Assembly: GCF_014822185.1 (NCBI RefSeq)
Contig: NZ_QVLR01000103.1
Coordinates: forward strand, 1 to 64,000
Source: Azoarcus sp. Aa7
GTDB lineage: Bacteria; Pseudomonadota; Gammaproteobacteria; Burkholderiales; Rhodocyclaceae
Direction: 5' to 3'
Length of the DNA: 64,000 bases
Made by a program: the position numbers and the translations under genes
Notes under the pieces: model-generated
The model's input: only the letters and a program-made list of their open reading frames with translations
Told to the model about the DNA's origin: nothing
Databases searched by the model: none
Shown: one piece after another, positions 45,627 to 54,117 of the stretch
Layout of the letters: every line of letters begins with the position of its first letter
How positions within the stretch are numbered: the stretch's first letter is position 1

Positions 45627-47585
45627 TCAGATGGTGCGTCCGGCGCGGTCACCCTCGCGGAACGCCTCCATCGCCGAGCGTGCCGCGACGACGTCGCCCG
45701 CCGTCACCACCCTCGCGTGCTTCTTGAGCATTTCCAGCAGTTCGTCCGCGGGCGTCGGCGCAATGCCGGCGACGACGAAGTCGAATTCCTGCTCCTGCAC
45801 CTCGCCGCTGTACACGTCGCGGAAGGACACCCTGCCGTCGCGGATCCCGGTAAGGACCGTGTTGGGCAACAATTTGCAGCCCAGCTTCGGCAGCAGGTTC
45901 AGGTAGTCGTTGAGGTTGGTGAAGCCCATGTTGGCGCCGAAATGCAGGAAGGGCGTGATCACCGTGACCGCGCTGCCGCGCTTGGCGAGGCTTTCGGTGA
46001 CCAGCGCGGTCTCGTAGTTGGCGCGCATGTCCACCATCAGCGCGCGGGTGCCCTTGAGGTCGAACTTCTGCCCGTTGAACAGCCCCTGGGCGGCATCGTC
46101 GGACGAGATGACCGGGACCGAGCCGTCGCTCTTGACGCCCAGTTCGGTGTTCGGCGTCGCCCCGGTGGCGAGCACGATCACGTCGGGAGCGAACGACTTG
46201 ACGAAGGCCTCGTCGACCCGGGTTTGCGTCTGGACCTTCACCTTGAGGATCTGCAGCTCCTGCTCGACCCACGCGGTCGATGACAGCAGGTTGGCCGCCG
46301 CGCCCATCGTCTCGACCTGGTTGAGCCGGCCGCCCAGGCGCCCGGAGGCTTCCGCGAGGGTGACGTCGTGACCGCGGCGCGCCGCGATCTCGGCCGCCTT
46401 CATGCCGGCCGGGCCTCCGCCGATCACCAGCACCCGCTTGGGCTCGGTCTTGACCGCATCGAGCGCCTTGAAGCGGTTTTCCTCGTTGACCTCGGGGTTG
46501 TGGAAGCAGCTGATGTTGAAGTAGATCGCCCGGTCGATGCAGCCCTGCTGCGCGCCGGTACAGGTGCGGATGCGGTGCGCCTGCCCGGCCTGCAGCTTCT
46601 TCACGATGTCGGGATCGGCGATCTGCGCGCGCGTCATGCCGACGAGGTCGCAATCGCCCGCCTGCAGCGCCTGCTCGGCCAGATCGGTGGTCGGGATCTT
46701 GCCGACGCCGATCACCGGCACGGCCCCGCCGATCGCTTCCTTGAGGCCGCGCGTGAGCGGCAGAAATTCGCCGAACGGGTGGCGGTAGGAGCCGATGGCG
46801 CGGGCATAGTGCACACCACCGGCGCCCTCGGAATGGTTCAGGTAATCGAACAGACCGGTGCCGACCAGTTCCGACGCCACCTTGCACAGCCCCTCGTGGC
46901 CGAGGCCGCCGTCTTCCGGCCGCATGAAGTCGTCCGACGACAGGCGGAAACCCATCACGGCCTTCGGTCCGATCGCATTGCGCACTCGCTTCGCCAGCGT
47001 CTTGGCGAAATACATCGGCTCGCCCCACTTGTCGGTGCGCTTGTTGCCCCACGGGCTGAACGACTGCTGGATCAGGTAGCCATGCGTGCCATGCAGTTCG
47101 ACGCCGTCGATGCCGCTCTCGACGGCCACCACGGCGGTGCGGACGAAGGAGTCGATGACCTCCTCGATCTCGTCATCGCTCATCTTGTGCGAACCTTCGC
47201 CCTCGGACGACGGCTGGCCGGAGAAGCCCCACAGCGGCTGGAAGTCCGCACGGCAGTCGGACTTGCCCGTCACGCCGTAGTGGAACAGCTGGGAAATGCA
47301 CTTCGTGCCGTGCCGGTGCAGGCGAGTGGATATCTGCGCGAACTTCTTGCGGATGTCCTTTTCCTCGTAGAGGAAGTGGAACAGGTTCGGCGAGGTTTCG
47401 TGTACGTGCATCGCCGTGAAGATGATCAGGCCGGTGCCGCCTTCGGCGCGCCGCTCCTGGTAAGCCATGTAGCCTTCGCCGCTCGACCCCGGCTGGAAAA
47501 AACTCACGTCTGCAGCGTGCGCCGTCGACACGACGCGGTTCTTCAGTTCGATCGACCCCAGTTGCAAGGGACTCAGGATTTTCAC
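45627..47585 (-). CDS. Old-yellow-enzyme type NADH:flavin oxidoreductase with altered iron-sulfur site
   Basis: A 652-residue protein like 2,4-dienoyl-CoA reductase FadH: an FMN TIM barrel (1-330, ELHGTHGYLIQQSFSPWGNKR), an iron-sulfur linker, then FAD/NAD domains (VLVIGGGPAGMKAAEIA). In FadH the linker reads C-x2-C-x3-C-x11-C; here Cys342, Cys349 and Cys360 are kept, but the second position is Ala345. A normal four-Cys cluster therefore cannot form, unless another ligand replaces it. The relatives include bile-acid enzymes BaiCD/BaiH acting on steroid enones, so reduction or oxidation of a ring enone or enoyl-CoA is likely. Confidence 0.87.
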   Translation of the reverse strand: MKILSPLQLGSIELKNRVVSTAHAADVSFFQPGSSGEGYMAYQERRAEGGTGLIIFTAMHVHETSPNLFHFLYEEKDIRKKFAQISTRLHRHGTKCISQLFHYGVTGKSDCRADFQPLWGFSGQPSSEGEGSHKMSDDEIEEVIDSFVRTAVVAVESGIDGVELHGTHGYLIQQSFSPWGNKRTDKWGEPMYFAKTLAKRVRNAIGPKAVMGFRLSSDDFMRPEDGGLGHEGLCKVASELVGTGLFDYLNHSEGAGGVHYARAIGSYRHPFGEFLPLTRGLKEAIGGAVPVIGVGKIPTTDLAEQALQAGDCDLVGMTRAQIADPDIVKKLQAGQAHRIRTCTGAQQGCIDRAIYFNISCFHNPEVNEENRFKALDAVKTEPKRVLVIGGGPAGMKAAEIAARRGHDVTLAEASGRLGGRLNQVETMGAAANLLSSTAWVEQELQILKVKVQTQTRVDEAFVKSFAPDVIVLATGATPNTELGVKSDGSVPVISSDDAAQGLFNGQKFDLKGTRALMVDMRANYETALVTESLAKRGSAVTVITPFLHFGANMGFTNLNDYLNLLPKLGCKLLPNTVLTGIRDGRVSFRDVYSGEVQEQEFDFVVAGIAPTPADELLEMLKKHARVVTAGDVVAARSAMEAFREGDRAGRTI

Positions 47586-47812
47586 GTCTCACTCCTCCGT
47601 TTCGCTTGCTGCGGGTCGCCACGGCCCGCAGGTGATGGGCTACGCCTCTCTGTCGCGGTTGCCTTTTCTTGTCTTCTCTGCGGCGGCGCGGTCTCTCCGG
47701 CCTCCCGTCGGCGCGAACCCGCCCGCACACCTCACGGCATGCGGTGATCAACGGAACGAAACGGGAAATCGGGCGCGCCGACGGCGGCCGAAGCGAAAGC
47801 CGCGGTCGGCCC

Positions 47813-48340
47813 TCAGCCGAGCAGCGCCCAGGACGGATCGCCCTTGCCGTAACGGCCGCGCTTGGTGATTTCGCCGATGAGGCGCTTCTCCTCGACCATC
47901 GCGCTGACAGGCTGGTTGATGTCCCAATCGAAAACGAAGGTGCGGCGCGCGATCTTCCATACCCCACCGGTGCGGCGGTATTCGTCGAGGTAGCGTCCGC
48001 CGATCAGCTGGTCGAGACGCTCGCCGCCCAGGTTCACGGTGCTGACCGCGAATACGTACACTTCGCCGCGCGCGCTGTCGCCGTCGATGCGGAAGTGGTG
48101 GTTGGTGACGGTATGAAAGCTGCGCTCGCGCATCTCGTTGGGGGTCGTCACGAGGCGCACGAATTCGCTCGCAGGCCCCTGAAAGCCGCCGCAGTCGATC
48201 TGCGCGTCGGCGGTCCATACCGACGCGAACAGGTCCGCGTCGCACCGGTCGGCGCCGCGGCAGTAGGTAACGCACAGTTCGTACAGCGCCTGCTTCGTTG
48301 CCAGCTCGTCGAGCAGGCGGTTGGTCGAATCCACACTCAT
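47813..48340 (-). CDS. SnoaL-like (NTF2-fold) protein
   Basis: A 175-residue SnoaL_4 type protein: YELCVTYCRGADRCDADLF followed by GGRYLDEYRRTGGVWKIARR, close in pattern to the protein at 39237-39794 (YCRGMDRMD; GGRYLDRFECIDDVW). ATG 48340 has GGAG six bases upstream; ATG 48352 is possible. First gene of the unit that runs to 39237, with a promoter and operator 100-130 bases upstream. The 227-base gap after it (47586-47812) shows no gene, only a weak 7-bp inverted repeat at 47609-47631. Confidence 0.78.
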   Translation of the reverse strand: MSVDSTNRLLDELATKQALYELCVTYCRGADRCDADLFASVWTADAQIDCGGFQGPASEFVRLVTTPNEMRERSFHTVTNHHFRIDGDSARGEVYVFAVSTVNLGGERLDQLIGGRYLDEYRRTGGVWKIARRTFVFDWDINQPVSAMVEEKRLIGEITKRGRYGKGDPSWALLG

Positions 48341-48437
48341 TGCTGTCTCCATCCCTGGTGTTGTCATTGCAACCCGTCCGGCGTCATGTGCGGCGTAACC
48401 TGCGTTGCCGGCTGCCATGCGCCTGTTCTTTCCGGGC

Positions 48438-48473
48438 AAGTTACGCCCGCATAACAAACAAGTCAACTTGTTT
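48438..48473 (-). promoter_or_regulatory. Promoter with perfect AAACAAGT palindrome over the -35
   Basis: Minus strand: TTGACT (48461-48466), 17 bases, TAACTT (48438-48443). The perfect palindrome AAACAAGTCAACTTGTTT (48456-48473) covers the -35 element, so a bound protein would block polymerase. The same promoter, operator and flanking GGGCGTAACTTG recur at 54118-54153. It drives the unit beginning with the SnoaL-like gene at 48340. Confidence 0.8.
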
Positions 48474-48527
48474 TTTTGTAGATTCCGAAACGGCCCGGAA
48501 TGCCCGCCCGATGCTGAATCTCGGGCC

Positions 48528-49667
48528 TCATCGCACCTCGTCCGCAAAGCCTCGATACGGCCCGGAAACGACGCATTCGAGGTGACCGATGCCCGTTTCG
48601 GCGGCATTGTCGCGGTTGGTGAAGCGGCCGAAATTCTCCGCCCACGCATCGGCACGCGCCTTCACCCGCCCGGCAGGATCGACCAACCGCCCCGGTTGCG
48701 ACACGTCCCACACCTCGCCCTCGTGATGCTCGTCGCCGCGGTAGATACCGCGCCCGAGGTGATCGTCGAAACCCTGCCAGTAGCCGCCCCCCTCGAGGTA
48801 CACCGGATCGGTGATGACCTCGGCGAGAAAGCGCTCCCACGCCCCGTCCGGCCGCTGCAGCGACACCGTGCCACGCAGCAGCCGCCGTGTTCCCGGCACG
48901 AATTCGAGTTCGTGCTCGATGTTGACGTACGCGAACGCCTCGCGTGCGTCGCCATAGGGGTACACGCACACCGCCTCGAACATCGTCAGCACGCCAGCCG
49001 CGCTGCGGTGAAACTGCCAGAAGACCGTACGGTCCGGAAAGCGGATCCACACCCACTGACGCAGCCCGATCGGTGCCGACGGCCGCCCGGGCGCGGCGTG
49101 CGCCAGCACGGGACCACCGGTCCCGCCCAGCCCCCACGAGTGGTCGCGCACGCCGGTCCAGCGCGTGGCGTCAATCTCGTGGCGCTGTCCGCCAACCTCC
49201 AGCCATCCGCTGACCGTGCACACCTGCGCGTAGTTGCTGCGTTCGCCGACCAGGCGGCCGCCGGACCACTGGCGCACGTATTCCTCGTTGTAGGGTTCGG
49301 TGACGCCTTCCCAGACGAGGTCGTAGCGAATCCCGTACGGATTGTCCCCGGCGCGGATGCGCAGCCGGCGCAGTCCCTCGATGATTTCCACCGCCATCGC
49401 GCCGCAGTCGAGTTCGTCGATGCGCGGCCGCAGCCGCCGCGAAAAGCGCATGTTGTGCTGCCGCCCGCCCGACGCGACGCAGGTGAACGCATCCATGACG
49501 TCGTTGTTGGCGTAGAGGCGCAGCCCGGAAAAGAAGCCGACGCGCCCCGCGGCGTCGCCGAGCGCGAAGTAGTAGCCGTCGTTCCAGTGCGGCGAGCTGG
49601 TGCCGACGCTGTCGAAGGTCAGGCCCAGCTGATGCCGCGGATATTCGTCCAGTCTCGTCAGTTTCAC
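48528..49667 (-). CDS. AttH/CrtC-like (lipocalin-type) protein of unknown function
   Basis: A 379-residue protein without signal peptide. It is rich in beta-strand patterns with many aromatic residues, and contains ATRWTGVRDHSWGLGG, a motif typical of the hydratase/isomerase superfamily around CrtC and AttH. It is a paralogue of the next protein (49708-50925): both start with RxxEYPRHQ/EWPRHQ and share SDGYW/NDGYY, VMDA and RQHN segments. The start is a GTG. Roles in binding or hydrating a terpenoid-like compound are possible, not shown. Confidence 0.6.
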   Translation of the reverse strand: MKLTRLDEYPRHQLGLTFDSVGTSSPHWNDGYYFALGDAAGRVGFFSGLRLYANNDVMDAFTCVASGGRQHNMRFSRRLRPRIDELDCGAMAVEIIEGLRRLRIRAGDNPYGIRYDLVWEGVTEPYNEEYVRQWSGGRLVGERSNYAQVCTVSGWLEVGGQRHEIDATRWTGVRDHSWGLGGTGGPVLAHAAPGRPSAPIGLRQWVWIRFPDRTVFWQFHRSAAGVLTMFEAVCVYPYGDAREAFAYVNIEHELEFVPGTRRLLRGTVSLQRPDGAWERFLAEVITDPVYLEGGGYWQGFDDHLGRGIYRGDEHHEGEVWDVSQPGRLVDPAGRVKARADAWAENFGRFTNRDNAAETGIGHLECVVSGPYRGFADEVR

Positions 49668-49707
49668 GGCAAATGCCCTGTCGAAAGGGGTTGTGACGGA
49701 AGCTGCG

Positions 49708-50925
49708 TCATGGATTCTTGATGCCGTCGAACTCGCCGATGATCGCGGCCTCCAGCATCCCCAGCCCGACCTCGTCCGGATCGTCGAGATTGGTGAAGCG
49801 CGCGAACTGCTCGGCGTATTCCGCTCCCGGCGGAGCCGGAACCTCGTTCCCCTGCAGGTCGAACACGCGTACCGGATGCGAGACGTCCCACACCTCGCCT
49901 TCGAGCACGTTCTCGCCGCGGAACACGCCGCGCCCGAGTTTGTCGTTCCAGCCGGCCCAGTAACCGCCGCCCTGCATGTACACCGGTTTGCTCAGCACAT
50001 CGATGCGGAAACGGTCGGCGCCGCCGTCCGGCCGGATGAGGTCGACGCGACCGCTCTCCAGACGCGGGAAACCGCCCTGCCAAGTATGCTCGCCGATGCG
50101 CACGTCGCGGTAGGCCCACCCCTCGCGGTCGGACTCGTACGGGTAGTCGACGCGGCTGTGGATCGTGCTGGCGTCCTGGAAGCCCGTACCCGATGCCGAA
50201 TAGCTGCCATCCTGGTTGCGCTTGAAGCCGTAGAACAACGACCTTTCGGGGAAGCGCACCAGCGCCCAGTGGCGCATGCCGGGCGAACCCCACAGCGACT
50301 TGCTGCCCGCCACCAGCGGCGGCGCGGCGTAGCGGTTGGGCTTTTCGCCCTCGCCGGTGTGGCCCATGCCCCACGAATGGTCGCGCGCACCGACCCAGCC
50401 GTCGTGCGGGCCGAACGTCCACGAACGGTCGCCGATGCGCACCGTGCCGGAGACATAGCCGAGCTGAACGTAGTTGGAACGTGCGCTGACCAGCCTGCCG
50501 TCGGCGAAATGCTGCACCGCCGGCGCCTCGTAATACGGCGGCGCCGCACTCTCCCAGCGGATGTCGAAGGCGATGCCGTGGCTGTTTTCGTCGCAGCCGA
50601 ACTCGATCGTGCGCAGGCCGCGCACGATGCGTTGCCAGAACGGTCCGACGCGGATGTCGTCGATCGCCGGGCGCAGGCGGCGGCTGGCGCGCAGGTTGTG
50701 CTGCCGCCCGTCGCCGGTGCTGGCAATCACGTAGGCATCCATCACGTTGGTGTTGTGATAGAGGCGGATCGCGGTGATGAGGTTGACCTCGCCTTTCGGG
50801 TCACCGATGCAGAACCAGTAGCCGTCGCTCCAGCCGGGGCTGGGGTTGGCCACCACATCGAAGGTGTCCAGCGTCTGGTGGCGCGGCCACTCGTCCATCT
50901 CCGTCAGCCTGCACTGTCTGCTCAT
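49708..50925 (-). CDS. AttH/CrtC-like (lipocalin-type) protein of unknown function
   Basis: A 405-residue protein with the motif GWVGARDHSWGMGHTGEG around the middle and repeated Trp/Tyr-rich strands (GRSWTFGPHDG; YMQGGGYWAGWNDKLGRG). It is homologous along its length to the protein encoded 40 bases downstream, so the pair arose by duplication and may form a heteromer. AGGAG precedes ATG 50925 by eight bases. A terminator lies just upstream, between this gene and the kinase gene, so expression of the pair may be lower or separately started. Confidence 0.6.
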   Translation of the reverse strand: MSRQCRLTEMDEWPRHQTLDTFDVVANPSPGWSDGYWFCIGDPKGEVNLITAIRLYHNTNVMDAYVIASTGDGRQHNLRASRRLRPAIDDIRVGPFWQRIVRGLRTIEFGCDENSHGIAFDIRWESAAPPYYEAPAVQHFADGRLVSARSNYVQLGYVSGTVRIGDRSWTFGPHDGWVGARDHSWGMGHTGEGEKPNRYAAPPLVAGSKSLWGSPGMRHWALVRFPERSLFYGFKRNQDGSYSASGTGFQDASTIHSRVDYPYESDREGWAYRDVRIGEHTWQGGFPRLESGRVDLIRPDGGADRFRIDVLSKPVYMQGGGYWAGWNDKLGRGVFRGENVLEGEVWDVSHPVRVFDLQGNEVPAPPGAEYAEQFARFTNLDDPDEVGLGMLEAAIIGEFDGIKNP

Positions 50926-50944
50926 GCAGCGTCTCCTGCGAATA

Positions 50945-51002
50945 GAAAAAGGGGGCCGGCGCCCGCCGCCCGGCCACGATGCCGGAACAGGGCGCCGGCC
51001 CC
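50945..51002 (-). terminator. Internal terminator between kinase gene and AttH-like genes
   Basis: A 13-bp perfect stem (50952-50964 against 50990-51002, GGGGCCGGCGCCC) with a 25-base loop that can pair internally is followed on the minus strand by CTTTTTC. It begins 11 bases after the kinase stop codon. It should end or attenuate transcripts from the promoter at 54118. Confidence 0.7.
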
Positions 51003-51012
51003 GCCGCTGCGA

Positions 51013-51978
51013 TCAGCCCTCGAGCACCGTCTCGCAGAGCTTCTTGACGACGTCGAGATGCACCGCAGTGGCGATCGCCAGCAGGTTGGGCGCCGGATTG
51101 ACGCCGTCGACGTAGAGCTTGTGCGAGGTCTGGTCGAGACACACGCCTTTCAGGATGTTCACCGCCTTCCAGAAATGCAGGCGGCTGCGGTCGAGCGGCT
51201 TGCCGATCGTGCGCTCGATACGCGCGATCCAGTCCTCTTCGGGCAGATACGGCGCACCGCGCATCCAGATTACGTAGGCCCAGTCGTCGTACGGGTCGCC
51301 GAGAGCAGTGAACTCCCAGTCGTTGAGGATGGCAATGCGGCCGTTGTGGTGCATGTAGTTGCCCGGCCCGGGATCGCCATGCACGAGGGTGATCTCCTCG
51401 GCCGGCACCGCATTGTTGCGCAACCACTGCACGCACTCGGCCACCAGCGGCGAAGGCTCGCCGACGATATGCGCGCAATACACGCCATACAGACGGTCGA
51501 CCGCCGTGCGCGCCGGCGCGGCCAGCGACTGCGGACGCTCCAGGTGCTCGAAGTCCGGCGTCTTGTAATCGACGCAGTGCAGCTTGTGCAGCAGCTGCAG
51601 GTACTCGTCGACGACCTCCTCCGAGAACACGCTCGATCCGGGCACGAAGTCCATCGTGAAGAAGGGCTGTCCGAGAACGTCGTTGGTGGTCTCGTAGGAC
51701 AGGATCTTCGCCACGGGGAAGTCGGCCTTGTGCAGGGCGCGCATCGTCGCGACCTCGTTGCGACTGTCCGAACCCAGATGTCCCCACTGCTCGATGCGGG
51801 CGACGACCTTCTTCTCGACCGGCCCCTCCTCGCCCTCATAGGCGACGTCGAGGATGTACATCGCACGGGACTGCCCCATGGTGATGCGCTTCTCGCCGCA
51901 CAGTCTGACCTCCCCCTTCGCCTTCAACATCCGGGCGAGGTAGGTCTTGAGTTCCGACTCACGTTTTTTCAGGCTCAT
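51013..51978 (-). CDS. Aminoglycoside-phosphotransferase-like kinase, second LvaA-like protein
   Basis: A 321-residue APH-fold kinase. The catalytic loop is ITLVHGDPGPGNYMHH and the metal Asp lies in ILNDWEFTALGDPYDDW. The N-terminus has KVVARIEQWGHLGSD. It overlaps the preceding small gene by four bases, the same kinase/small-protein pairing as at 4668-6079. By analogy with LvaA and the kinase half of ACAD10/11 it may phosphorylate a hydroxyacyl-CoA; the matching dehydrogenase could be the pair at 32844-35125 or the enzyme at 6126. Confidence 0.74.
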   Translation of the reverse strand: MSLKKRESELKTYLARMLKAKGEVRLCGEKRITMGQSRAMYILDVAYEGEEGPVEKKVVARIEQWGHLGSDSRNEVATMRALHKADFPVAKILSYETTNDVLGQPFFTMDFVPGSSVFSEEVVDEYLQLLHKLHCVDYKTPDFEHLERPQSLAAPARTAVDRLYGVYCAHIVGEPSPLVAECVQWLRNNAVPAEEITLVHGDPGPGNYMHHNGRIAILNDWEFTALGDPYDDWAYVIWMRGAPYLPEEDWIARIERTIGKPLDRSRLHFWKAVNILKGVCLDQTSHKLYVDGVNPAPNLLAIATAVHLDVVKKLCETVLEG

Positions 51979-52418
51979 ATTTCACCCGCCATGCCGCGTA
52001 CAAATGCACCCATCATCGGCGCGGCGGCGCCGATCTCCTCGTCCAGCTGCGCATACAGTTCGGCGCGCAGGGTTTTCTGGATTGCCGCAGCGGTATCGCC
52101 GGGGTGGTTCTGCCCCCACACGAGCATCTGCGACGCCGCCACGAACGGCGACTTCTCGGCAAATGCGGCGAGCAGCTCCTTGTCGCCGCTCTTGTCGACG
52201 GCCGCTTTCAGGCTCGCCACCTTGGCCGCCAGCGCGCTGCGGTGCTCGGCGCCGCGGTCACGGTCGAGGCCGCCCAACGCATACTCCAGCGCGCCGATCA
52301 GCAGGCTGGCGTTGAAACGCGCCCATTCGTCCTCGGCCAGAGGTGCGATGACCTCGCGCAGGGTAACGATGCTGTTTTGAATGATCACCCGGGGATCGGG
52401 TGGGACTGGTAAGGTCAT
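51975..52418 (-). CDS. Small helical protein, possible LvaB-like partner of the kinase
   Basis: A 147-residue protein beginning MTLPVPPDPRVIIQNSIV. Its helices include PLAEDEWARFNASLLIGALE, which follows the pattern of the DUF6285-like protein at 4668-5069 (ERKHAALMIANAMIIAMRQL). It is translationally coupled to the kinase gene. No catalytic residues are evident, so a structural or activating role for the kinase is the simplest idea. Confidence 0.55.
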   Translation of the reverse strand: MTLPVPPDPRVIIQNSIVTLREVIAPLAEDEWARFNASLLIGALEYALGGLDRDRGAEHRSALAAKVASLKAAVDKSGDKELLAAFAEKSPFVAASQMLVWGQNHPGDTAAAIQKTLRAELYAQLDEEIGAAAPMMGAFVRGMAGEI

Positions 52419-52474
52419 GTTCCGGTACTCCGCGACATGCGTTGAATTGGTGTGTAATCGGCCACCGGCGCCGT

Positions 52475-52966
52475 TCAGGCCCCGGTGATGGCGCCCCGTT
52501 CCGGACGCGTCATCGCGCGGCGGCGGTTGAAGTGCGCTTCCCAGTCGTCGCACATGCCCTGCGGGCCGGACCAGTAATCGATCTCGAGGCACACCTTGCC
52601 GTCACGGAACTCCAGCCGCGACATGCCCTCGCCGCAATGCCAGCGCCCCTTGTTCTCCGGCCCCTTGCTGTCGTCGGTGATCTGCAGATACATCATCCAC
52701 GACAGCGCCATGCCGTTGTCGCCATTGACGTAGACTTCCTCCGGTACCACGCGCAGCTTGCCCGCGGCCCAGCCCCAGAAGTCCATCACCTGCTTGTGGC
52801 CGCGCATCGGCTCGGCGTGTCCCGCCAGATCGCCCGAATGCGACAGCGTGTCGCGCATGACGAAATCCTCGGTGACGAAGGGCACGAACGAGTCCGGCGT
52901 ACTGCCGCACCACCCTTCGAGGAAAAGCCGCTTGCCAATCTCGATTTCCGCCTCGCTAACCGCCAT
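52475..52966 (-). CDS. SnoaL-like (NTF2-fold) protein
   Basis: A 163-residue single-domain protein: GKRLFLEGWCGSTPDSFVPFVTEDFVMRD and later GEGMSRLEFRDGKVCLEIDYW, the same layout as at 44078-44494. ATG 52966 follows GGAG by six bases. It sits between an SDR gene and the kinase pair in the unit begun at 53905. Confidence 0.75.
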   Translation of the reverse strand: MAVSEAEIEIGKRLFLEGWCGSTPDSFVPFVTEDFVMRDTLSHSGDLAGHAEPMRGHKQVMDFWGWAAGKLRVVPEEVYVNGDNGMALSWMMYLQITDDSKGPENKGRWHCGEGMSRLEFRDGKVCLEIDYWSGPQGMCDDWEAHFNRRRAMTRPERGAITGA

Positions 52967-53095
52967 CTCACACTCCGTTCGGTATATTTTCGAAAGTGCG
53001 GCGGGCGGGCCACGCCCCGTGGCCACCCGCCACCCGCAGCGGCCGCCCGCCGGACCGGGGTCACGGCGAGGCGCTTGACCGCGTCGGGGACAGCG

Positions 53096-53905
53096 TCAGG
53101 TTTCCGGTTCCGAGGTCACATCCGGCAGGCGCATCAGGTGGTTGCCGCAGTCGACCGGCAGGGTCTGGCCGGTCATCGACGACGACAGGTCGCTGGCGAG
53201 GAACAGCGCGACGTCGGCGCAGTCATCCACCGTGGTGATGCGGCCCAGCGGCGATTCCTTGATGAAGGCGATGCCGATCGGGGTGTTCTGCGTCGACATG
53301 TCGACGCGCGTCTCGTCGATCGGGGTCATGCCGCCATAGCTGTTCATCGCCGTCGGCACGAAGGTCGGTGCGAGGCAGTTGAAGCGCACCTTGGCGTGAC
53401 CATATTCGCGCGCTGCGATCTTCGTCACGAAATGCATCGCGGCCTTGCAGCCCGAATAGCTGGAGATGCCCACCGGCACCAGCACGGCGGTGGTCGAGGT
53501 GACGCTGATCACCGAACCGCCGCCCGTCGCCGCGTGGGCGTTGCCGAAGTGCTTGAGGAAGTAGAACGAGCCGTTGAGCTGGACATCGGTCACTTCCTTG
53601 ATCCCTTCGGGCGTCAGGTCGGCGATCATCGCCGGGCGCACCACGCCGGACGAATTGATGCTGAAGTCGATGCGCCCCCAGCGCTTCACGGCGGCGTCGG
53701 CCACCGCCTTGACGTCGTCGTGGTTGGTGATGTCGCAACGCATCGGAATCGCACCGGTCTTCGCCGCGAGCTTTTCGAGGTTGTTCATGCGACGGGCCGC
53801 GACGATGACCTGTGCGCCCTCTTCAATGAAACGCTCCGCCATGCGCCAGCCGATGCCGCTCGAGGCACCGATAATCACGCCGACCTTGCCGTCCAGAATG
53901 CCCAT
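53096..53905 (-). CDS. Short-chain dehydrogenase/reductase
   Basis: A 269-residue SDR: VIIGASSGIGWRMA for the cofactor, catalytic YSGCK, and a C-terminus with TLPVDCGNHLMRLP. The usual NNAG reads NSSG (SINSSGV), a departure at a position that stabilises the central sheet. ATG 53905 has GGAGG six bases upstream. First gene of the unit ending at 48528. The 323-base region upstream holds the promoter at 54118-54153 and otherwise nothing recognisable. Confidence 0.85.
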   Translation of the reverse strand: MGILDGKVGVIIGASSGIGWRMAERFIEEGAQVIVAARRMNNLEKLAAKTGAIPMRCDITNHDDVKAVADAAVKRWGRIDFSINSSGVVRPAMIADLTPEGIKEVTDVQLNGSFYFLKHFGNAHAATGGGSVISVTSTTAVLVPVGISSYSGCKAAMHFVTKIAAREYGHAKVRFNCLAPTFVPTAMNSYGGMTPIDETRVDMSTQNTPIGIAFIKESPLGRITTVDDCADVALFLASDLSSSMTGQTLPVDCGNHLMRLPDVTSEPET

Positions 53906-54117
53906 TGTCTTCCTCCGGTGTTTTGAGTGATTACGAAAGCCTTCGCCGCGGTCGGCGGCGCGCTTCCGGTCTGAAAAAACCTGTCCTGCAAACATCCCGG
54001 CGATGGCGGGAAGCAGCCTGAAGCGCATTGCCCGCCGCAGCCCCCTGCCCTGTCGCCGGTCCGGTCAGGGCAGGCCCATAAACAACGCTGATTCGTTCAT
54101 ACGCCTGCCATATACCC

